Shown one piece after another: positions 43,896 through 49,059 of a stretch of DNA of 49,059 bases. The translations under genes and the position numbers were made by a program. Below the pieces are notes generated by a model. The model made no database searches and had not been told where the DNA came from. It saw nothing but the letters and a program-made list of their open reading frames with translations. The stretch comes from Flavobacteriaceae bacterium (GTDB lineage Bacteria > Bacteroidota > Bacteroidia > Flavobacteriales > Flavobacteriaceae). The DNA is taken from NCBI GenBank assembly GCA_024232495.1, contig JAAEPP010000760.1, positions 1 to 49,059 of the forward strand, written 5' to 3'. The stretch's first letter is position 1. Every line of letters starts with the position of its first letter.

Positions 43896-45089
43896 TTAAA
43901 ATATCGCAACTATTGCAGCTCTCATTTTTTCAGCTCTAAGGGTCACTTCCTCTTCGGACCATCCAACTTTTACTAGCGACGATATTGTTCTACTCATAAT
44001 AGCATCACTTTTCGAAAAATCAGTATTATTTAATCTCTCTAGTTGATGCCTAACGGAACCAGTCAAAGCTCCTAAAGATTTAACATTTCGTAGATGTTCC
44101 CATCCATTAATATAGTGCCAATTATTAGTATACCAATAAAAATTAGCATCAACGCCGTGATCCGAAAGACTTTTGTGAGCTTTTTTAGTTAACTCCTCAT
44201 TTGGTAAAAAGAAATTCACAAAAGAGTAATTCTCCTCTCCACCTTCAGGCACCGTCCTGAAGGTAATTCCTTCAATACTAGACAATGCATTTCTAACAAT
44301 AGTATAATTTCTTTTTTGAATTGATAAAATAGTATCAAACTTTGTCAATTGTCCTAAGCCTACCGCAGCATGCAACTCGGATATCCGGTAATTATAACCT
44401 AAGACAGGATGTGTTTCAGCACCACGATCTTTTCCAACGTGGTCATGACCATGATCTTGGTATTGATCTGCATTTATATAATACTGCTCATTATTAGTAA
44501 TAACAGCTCCCCCTTCACCACAAGTAATCATTTTTACAAAGTCAAATGAAAAACATCCTAAATCTCCAATACTTCCGAGTGATTTACCCTTATAGGTTCC
44601 TCCTATGGCTTGGCAGGCATCTTCTAATAATAATAAATTGTATTGATCACACAATGCTCTCAAGGCATCAAGATTAGCCATAGAGCCACACATGTGAACC
44701 GGCATGATGCATTTTGTTTTTGAGGTAATAGCCTTTTCAACCGAAACAGGATCTAAAGTTAAAGTACTATCAATATCTACTAAAACAGGAACTGCTCCAG
44801 AAGCCAAAATAGACTCAAAACTCGCTACAAAAGTAAAAGAAGGCATGATTACTTCGTCGCCTGCGCCAATACCTGCTGATGCAAGGGCAACAGTTAATGC
44901 AGCAGTTCCACTTGAAACTAACTGACAGTAGTCCACTCCCATTTTATTTGCAAATTCGGTTTCAAATTCTTTGGCTTTCCAATGGTTATTTCTCATACCA
45001 TCAAAACCATAACGCATTAAAATTCCACTTTCAAGAACGTCGTTTACATTTTTGCGCTCTTCGTCGCCAAACATTTCAAATCCAGGCAT
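43896..45089 (-). CDS. DegT/DnrJ/EryC1/StrS sugar aminotransferase, KdnA-like
   Basis: 397 residues. PLP-binding features are SSGTAALTVALASAGIGAGD, PSFTFVASFESI, LLEDACQAIGGTYKGK, and CFSFDFVKMITCGEGGA with Lys186 as the Schiff-base lysine. The opening MPGFEMFGDEERKNV, the MRNNHWKAKE segment, DHGHDHVGKDRGAE and NWHYINGWEHL closely resemble, from memory, KdnA, which aminates a Kdo derivative to 8-amino-Kdo in lipopolysaccharide. The partner dehydrogenase (kdnB) is not in this window, so the substrate is uncertain: another nucleotide-sugar or Kdo-type keto sugar is possible. It stands alone on the minus strand behind a -7 box. Confidence 0.85.
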   Translation of the reverse strand: MPGFEMFGDEERKNVNDVLESGILMRYGFDGMRNNHWKAKEFETEFANKMGVDYCQLVSSGTAALTVALASAGIGAGDEVIMPSFTFVASFESILASGAVPVLVDIDSTLTLDPVSVEKAITSKTKCIMPVHMCGSMANLDALRALCDQYNLLLLEDACQAIGGTYKGKSLGSIGDLGCFSFDFVKMITCGEGGAVITNNEQYYINADQYQDHGHDHVGKDRGAETHPVLGYNYRISELHAAVGLGQLTKFDTILSIQKRNYTIVRNALSSIEGITFRTVPEGGEENYSFVNFFLPNEELTKKAHKSLSDHGVDANFYWYTNNWHYINGWEHLRNVKSLGALTGSVRHQLERLNNTDFSKSDAIMSRTISSLVKVGWSEEEVTLRAEKMRAAIVAIF

Positions 45090-45119
45090 AGTATTTTATT
45101 TTTAATATTAAGTTGAGTA

Positions 45120-45127
45120 CAAAGATA
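45120..45127 (-). promoter_or_regulatory. -7 promoter element of the aminotransferase gene
   Basis: The minus strand reads TATCTTTG, a perfect TAnnTTTG box 30 b before the ATG at 45089. No clear -33 element. Confidence 0.55.
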
Positions 45128-45164
45128 ATAGTTGCATATGAAAAAAATATAATCCTAATTAATA

Positions 45165-45803
45165 TTATTCTAGGTCTATAACAATTTCTTCAACACCTCT
45201 TCTTACTTTCTTTAACTTCGAAAAAGTATCATCGTCTGAACGATGACCAACAGCCATTACTAAAACAGACTTCAAACCTTTATTTGTTAAGTTTAAAAAT
45301 GCGTCATATTTATCAGGTAGAAATCCTTCAATAGGACATGCATCTACCTTCTCTACAGCACAGACTGTAAGTAAATTTCCCAGTGTTAAATAAGCTTGCT
45401 TAGAAGCCCATATTTTTATCTCTTCGTCTGTTTTTTTTGAAAAATCATCAATTAAATAATCTTCAAATGATTTTAAAATATCACGAGAGGTATTTCTTGT
45501 TTTATTTACTAAATCAAAATAATTTTGAATAAAATTAGCATCAATTGTGTTTTCAATACAAATCACAAAAATATGCGACGCATTTCCCACTTGCTCTTGA
45601 TTGAAAGATAAAGGAACTAAATCTTTAATTGTAGTAGGATTACTAATAACTACTAATTTTAAGGGTTGTAACCCATACGAGGTAGCCGTTAAGTTGAAAG
45701 CTTCTTTGAGAATGTTTATTTTTTTTTGTGATACTTTTTTTGTGGCATCGAATTTTTTGGTGGCGTATCGCCATTCTAATTGTTTTAATATATCAAAACT
45801 CAT
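45165..45803 (-). CDS. Nitroreductase-family NAD(P)H oxidoreductase (FMN)
   Basis: 212 residues, normal size. The N-terminus has LEWRYATKKFDATKKVSQKK with the basic FMN-phosphate residues. It continues with TATSYGLQPLKLVVISNP, QAYLTLGNLLTVCAVEKVDACP and GFLPDKYDAFL, all typical of NfsB/YdgI-like enzymes. These flavoproteins reduce quinones, nitroaromatics or other electrophiles using NAD(P)H; the physiological substrate is unknown. It is monocistronic and divergent from the thioesterase gene (82 b between starts). A -7 box is at 45825-45832. Confidence 0.88.
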   Translation of the reverse strand: MSFDILKQLEWRYATKKFDATKKVSQKKINILKEAFNLTATSYGLQPLKLVVISNPTTIKDLVPLSFNQEQVGNASHIFVICIENTIDANFIQNYFDLVNKTRNTSRDILKSFEDYLIDDFSKKTDEEIKIWASKQAYLTLGNLLTVCAVEKVDACPIEGFLPDKYDAFLNLTNKGLKSVLVMAVGHRSDDDTFSKLKKVRRGVEEIVIDLE

Positions 45804-45824
45804 AATTGATTACATTTGTTTTAG

Positions 45825-45832
45825 CAAAAATA
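45825..45832 (-). promoter_or_regulatory. -7 promoter element of the nitroreductase gene
   Basis: The minus strand reads TATTTTTG, a perfect TAnnTTTG box, 21 b before the ATG at 45803. Confidence 0.55.
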
Positions 45833-45885
45833 AACATTGTTTATTAAGTGTTTTTCTTTTTACTATCAATACATCAAATACAACT

Positions 45886-46278
45886 ATGAAAAATATACAT
45901 ACCCTAATAAAAAACAGTGAAACACGACTTTTTAAAGCGGTATTTCCAAATACCACCAATCATTATGGTACTTTATTTGGAGGAACTGCATTACAACTTA
46001 TGGATGAGGTATCTTTTATTTGTGCTACTAGGTTTAGTCGCAAAAAAGTGGTGACCGTTTCCTCAGATAAAATAGATTTTGCTAAATCAATTCCTGAGGG
46101 TACTATTGTTGAATTGGTAGCATCTATTAAATCGGTCGGAAAAACTAGTTGTGTGGTTAATGTAGACATATTTATGGAAGAGATGTACAGTACAAAGCGC
46201 GACAAAGTTGTAAATGGATCTTTCACATTTGTAGCCATCAATGATCAAAAAAAACCAATACCAATTATTGATCTTTAA
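45886..46278 (+). CDS. Acyl-CoA thioesterase, hotdog fold (YciA-like)
   Basis: The ATG at 45886 gives 130 residues. The open frame extends much further upstream, but that part runs antisense through the nitroreductase gene. Hotdog-domain marks are [40 protein letters not shown] and [20 protein letters not shown], with the HYGTLFGG loop and catalytic Asp in MDE. It hydrolyses short to long acyl-CoA thioesters in the cytoplasm. Its stop codon overlaps that of the converging acr3 gene by two bases. Confidence 0.88.
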   Translation: MKNIHTLIKNSETRLFKAVFPNTTNHYGTLFGGTALQLMDEVSFICATRFSRKKVVTVSSDKIDFAKSIPEGTIVELVASIKSVGKTSCVVNVDIFMEEMYSTKRDKVVNGSFTFVAINDQKKPIPIIDL

Positions 46279-47303
46279 TAATATTTTTTCTTTAACCAAA
46301 AGGCAACTTTTACCAATAATATTAAAGCTGGAACCTCAACCAAAGGACCAATAACTCCAGTAAATGCCTGTCCGGAATTCAATCCAAATATAGCGATAGA
46401 AACGGCAATGGCCAGTTCAAAATTATTACCTGCTGCTGTAAATGATATCGCTGCATTTTTGTCATAACTAGCCCCAAGTGACTTACTAGTGAAAAAACTA
46501 ATAAAAAACATAATCACAAAATAAATTAATAAAGGAATAGCTATTATTAAAACGTCCATCGGTATTTTAACAATCAACTCCCCTTTTAATGAAAACATGA
46601 TAACAATAGTAAATAATAGAGCTACTAGGGTCATCGGAGAAATGGCTGGTATAAATATTTCGGCATACCACTTTTCTCCTTTCATCTTAACAAGAACCAA
46701 TCTACTTAACAAACCTAACAAAAATGGAATTCCTAAATAAATAGTTACACTTTCTGCAATTACACCAATCGAAATATCTATGACAGCACCACTAAAACCA
46801 AAATATGGAGGTAATACTGTTATAAATAACCAAGCATAGAAACTATAGACAAATACTTGAAATATACTATTTAAAGCAACCAATCCTGCTCCATATTCTG
46901 TACTCCCCTCTGCTAAGTCATTCCAAACTAATACCATAGCAATACATCGAGCCAATCCGATAAGTATTAAACCTACCATATATTCAGGATAGTCTTTTAA
47001 AAATAGTATCGCTAAAAAAAACATTAAGAGTGGACCAATGACCCAATTCAAAAACAGTGAAATAGAGAGTACTTTCATATTTTTAAAAACTTTAGGCAAT
47101 AAGGTATAATTTACTTTTGCTAAAGGAGGATACATCATTAAAATTAAACCAACTGCTATAGGAATATTAGTAGTTCCACTATTAAATTGATCTAAAAAAC
47201 CCGGAAATGACGGTATAAAGTAACCGATACCAACTCCTAAAGCCATAGCAGTAAAAATCCATAAGGTTAAATTACTATCTAAAAAATTAAGCTTCTTTTT
47301 CAT
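46275..47303 (-). CDS. acr3: ACR3-family arsenite efflux transporter
   Basis: 342 residues with about ten membrane helices. Family marks are [34 protein letters not shown]-like (read [17 protein letters not shown]), [14 protein letters not shown], and [20 protein letters not shown], which holds the essential cysteine, then [18 protein letters not shown]. It exports As(III), probably driven by the proton gradient. Its ATG lies 17 b inside arsC, so the two genes are coupled: ArsC reduces arsenate and Acr3 expels the arsenite. No ArsR repressor is nearby. Confidence 0.93.
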   Translation of the reverse strand: MKKKLNFLDSNLTLWIFTAMALGVGIGYFIPSFPGFLDQFNSGTTNIPIAVGLILMMYPPLAKVNYTLLPKVFKNMKVLSISLFLNWVIGPLLMFFLAILFLKDYPEYMVGLILIGLARCIAMVLVWNDLAEGSTEYGAGLVALNSIFQVFVYSFYAWLFITVLPPYFGFSGAVIDISIGVIAESVTIYLGIPFLLGLLSRLVLVKMKGEKWYAEIFIPAISPMTLVALLFTIVIMFSLKGELIVKIPMDVLIIAIPLLIYFVIMFFISFFTSKSLGASYDKNAAISFTAAGNNFELAIAVSIAIFGLNSGQAFTGVIGPLVEVPALILLVKVAFWLKKKYY

Positions 47304-47916
47304 TTAATTTAATTTTTGAAAAAACATATTTCATTTCGGCAGCAATCTGCAAACTTCTTTCCCTATACTTTTCTTTTTCCAAAACGGTATGATCAAAAAG
47401 TTTAGGATCTTCATACATCACAGGAATTCTCATTTCAGTCCCTGGTATAAAAGGACAATTTTCATCTGCATGGGAACAAGTCATGACTGCAGCAAAATTA
47501 GATACTGGATTCACTTTATGATCGTAAACTTTAGAAAAAGTATTTATTGATTTTTCTGTATTTGAAAAGAAAACTTCATATTTTTTATTTGACTCTTCTT
47601 TTTCAAATTTAAAAATAAAACCTTGATCTTCAAGAGTATCCTTAACAGTTTGATATAATTTTGTTGCTTCTGTTCCTCCAGAAAAGCAAACCACCTTAGG
47701 CACATTAAAAAATGTGGCACAAGTTTGAGCCCAAATCTGAGCTAAATGACTTCTTCTAGAGTTGTGAGTACAAATAAAATTTAATTGTATCGCTTCGTGT
47801 AAATCTTTTTTATTTTGGATAAATATAATTAACGGATCTAACAATATCTTCCTGTCTTCTGAAACAGAATTGATATTTAAGTTATGTACCGTATCAAAAA
47901 TTTTTCTGTATATCAT
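47287..47916 (-). CDS. arsC: Arsenate reductase ArsC (low-molecular-weight phosphatase fold)
   Basis: The ATG at 47916 gives 209 residues; a GTG one codon earlier is unlikely. The P-loop is [10 protein letters not shown] (Cys49 to Arg55, CX5R). The second and third redox cysteines are in [11 protein letters not shown] (Cys147, Cys154), as in thioredoxin-linked arsenate reductases. A general-acid Asp is probably in [10 protein letters not shown]. An N-terminal extension of about 45 residues precedes the fold, so it is longer than the roughly 130-residue Staphylococcus type. It reduces arsenate to arsenite for the coupled acr3 gene. A phosphotyrosine phosphatase role is less likely because of the two extra cysteines. 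Confidence 0.92.
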   Translation of the reverse strand: MIYRKIFDTVHNLNINSVSEDRKILLDPLIIFIQNKKDLHEAIQLNFICTHNSRRSHLAQIWAQTCATFFNVPKVVCFSGGTEATKLYQTVKDTLEDQGFIFKFEKEESNKKYEVFFSNTEKSINTFSKVYDHKVNPVSNFAAVMTCSHADENCPFIPGTEMRIPVMYEDPKLFDHTVLEKEKYRERSLQIAAEMKYVFSKIKLNEKEA

Positions 47917-47932
47917 CACTTAAAATAAAAGA

Positions 47933-47940
47933 CAAAATTA
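47933..47940 (-). promoter_or_regulatory. -7 promoter element of the arsC-acr3 unit
   Basis: The minus strand reads TAATTTTG, a perfect TAnnTTTG box 16 b before the arsC ATG. No -33 TTG and no clear ArsR-type palindrome is visible. Confidence 0.5.
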
Positions 47941-48031
47941 TTATTTTTTTTATTAAAATTTTAAATAAATATTAAGATAAAATTATGGTATTAAGTCCGT
48001 TATTGCACCCTGATTAAAATGAAACCATTTA

Positions 48032-49059
48032 ATGAAAAAATTTATACTATTACTACTGTTAGTGACTTCAGTTGTAACTGCTCAGGAATCAATGACGATC
48101 AGTGGAATTGTAGAAGAAGCTACCAATGGAGAAACTGCATTTGGAGCTTCTGTTTATCTAAAAGGCACTTCGATTGGAGGTATGACAAACGAATATGGTT
48201 TTTATTCGATATCAGCCCCTAAAGGTACGTATACGCTAGTGGTTTCTTATATTGGTTTTAAAGACATCAACCAAGAAATATTGCTTGATCAAAATCAAAA
48301 ATTAAATTTTAAACTAGAAGAGTCTTCTACACAATTAGACGAGGTCATCATTAATGCAGACGAATCGGAAAAGTTAAGTATTCGAGATCCTCAGATGAGT
48401 GTTACCAAAGTTAAGATAAGTACCATTAAAAAAATACCGGTAGTCTTAGGTGAAATTGATATTATTAAATCCATTCAACTTTTACCAGGAGTCACTAACA
48501 ATGGTGAAGGATCGGGAGGATTTAATGTCCGAGGTGGATCAGTAGATCAAAACTTAGTATTATTAGATGAAGCAATTATATACAATACTTCTCACTTGCT
48601 AGGGTTTTTCTCTGTTTTTAATGCCGATGCCATAAAAGACATCAAACTCTACAAAGGTGGAATCCCTGCAAAATTTGGTGGTAGAGTTTCTTCGGTATTG
48701 GATGTAAGGCAAAAAGATGGGAATAATCAGGAATTTCATTTAACTGGCGGTCTTGGAACTATCTCGAGTAGATTGGCTGCAGAAGGGCCTTTGTTTAATG
48801 AAAAAGGGTCTTTTTTAGTTGCTAGTAGAGGTTCTTATGCTCATTTAATATTAAAAGCAGCAGGTGAAAAAAACAGTGCTAACTTTTATGATCTCAACTT
48901 AAAGTCAAACTACAACATAGACGAATATAATAAATTGTTTTTATCGGGTTATTTGGGAAGAGATAATTTTAATTTTGAAGGGGGATTTAGTAACGGATAC
49001 GGAAACCTTTCGGGAAACTTAAGATGGAACCATATTTACAACGATAAACTATTTTCAAA
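48032..49059 (+). CDS. TonB-dependent receptor, N-terminal part (3' end outside window)
   Basis: The frame starts at the ATG at 48032 and stays open to the window edge (342 codons). The signal peptide MKKFILLLLLVTSVVTAQ is followed by a carboxypeptidase-D-like domain (about 23-100: GASVYLKGTSIGGMTNEYGF, VSYIGFK). Next comes the Ton-box-like LDEVIINADE and a plug with IIKSIQLLPGVTNNGEGSGG, FNVRGGSVDQNLVLLDEAII and LYKGGIPAKFGGRVSSVLDV. The start of the barrel follows. The plug is of the same branch as the STN receptor at 32268, not the SusC branch. In my memory such receptors are often followed by a DUF4249 lipoprotein; that gene would lie outside the window. Ligand unknown. Confidence 0.88.
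   Translation, partial: MKKFILLLLLVTSVVTAQESMTISGIVEEATNGETAFGASVYLKGTSIGGMTNEYGFYSISAPKGTYTLVVSYIGFKDINQEILLDQNQKLNFKLEESSTQLDEVIINADESEKLSIRDPQMSVTKVKISTIKKIPVVLGEIDIIKSIQLLPGVTNNGEGSGGFNVRGGSVDQNLVLLDEAIIYNTSHLLGFFSVFNADAIKDIKLYKGGIPAKFGGRVSSVLDVRQKDGNNQEFHLTGGLGTISSRLAAEGPLFNEKGSFLVASRGSYAHLILKAAGEKNSANFYDLNLKSNYNIDEYNKLFLSGYLGRDNFNFEGGFSNGYGNLSGNLRWNHIYNDKLFS

Noticed and set aside
45601-45885. Extended N-terminus of the thioesterase frame
   Set aside because: The extension lies antisense inside the nitroreductase gene and across the divergent promoter region; the ATG at 45886 gives the normal hotdog length.
46275-46278. Overlapping stop codons of the thioesterase and acr3 genes as a regulatory device
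   Set aside because: The two stop codons share two bases, but such overlaps are common in compact genomes and no hairpin or other structure is present.

Overview
The window looks like a chromosomal segment of a marine member of the Flavobacteriaceae (Bacteroidota). The basis is low G+C, a SusC/SusD pair, type IX secretion (T9SS) C-terminal tails, Bacteroidota-type -7 boxes (TAnnTTTG) in front of many genes, and a gene order (dgkA-ftsK-lolA-lptF-ribBA) that I recognise from that family. I cannot name a genus. I saw no rRNA, tRNA, CRISPR array, transposase or phage gene. No gene-free stretch exceeds 300 bases; the longest are about 284 b (29103-29386) and 231 b (13227-13457).

Region 1 (1-16256, all minus strand) is a polysaccharide utilisation locus, most likely for laminarin or another beta-1,3-glucan. 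In transcription order it reads: a membrane-anchored LuxR-type sensor/regulator without a kinase domain; a 231-b control region with three TACAACAT-type direct repeats just upstream of a candidate promoter; susC; susD; a modular surface glycan-binding lipoprotein; a GH16 endo-glucanase lipoprotein; a GH3 beta-glucosidase lipoprotein; a T9SS-secreted binding protein; and a second secreted protein cut by the window edge. One beta-sandwich-like module of about 150 residues occurs at least six times in three of these proteins. The picture is surface capture and GH16 cleavage, SusCD import, GH3 trimming, and induction by the regulator.

Region 2 (16357-22589, minus) is housekeeping: pabB-tilS-dsbD, then lpd. 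Region 3 (22691-32209) holds a FAD-dependent oxidoreductase, a divergent Lrp regulator and PLP gamma-lyase-type gene, a large T9SS surface protein, an NhaC Na+/H+ antiporter, and a peroxiredoxin/thioredoxin/small-protein redox cassette.

Region 4 (32268-37571) is a cell-surface signalling unit: ECF sigma factor, FecR anti-sigma factor and STN-domain TonB receptor, with a divergent cysteine-rich Kazal-like lipoprotein. This is the part least explained by textbook systems.

Region 5 (37678-43838) is the envelope/division cluster dgkA-ftsK-lolA-lptF followed by a RibBA whose GTP-cyclohydrolase half has lost its zinc and catalytic residues. It ends in a perfect 28-bp bidirectional hairpin that fills the gap to a KdnA-like aminotransferase. 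Region 6 (43896-49059) has that aminotransferase, a nitroreductase, an acyl-CoA thioesterase, an arsC-acr3 arsenic pair, and the first 342 codons of another TonB-dependent receptor.

Three genes (regulator, tilS, STN receptor) appear to start at TTG, and for five others I prefer an ATG downstream of the longest open frame. Functions are assigned from recognised motifs only; no database search was possible.
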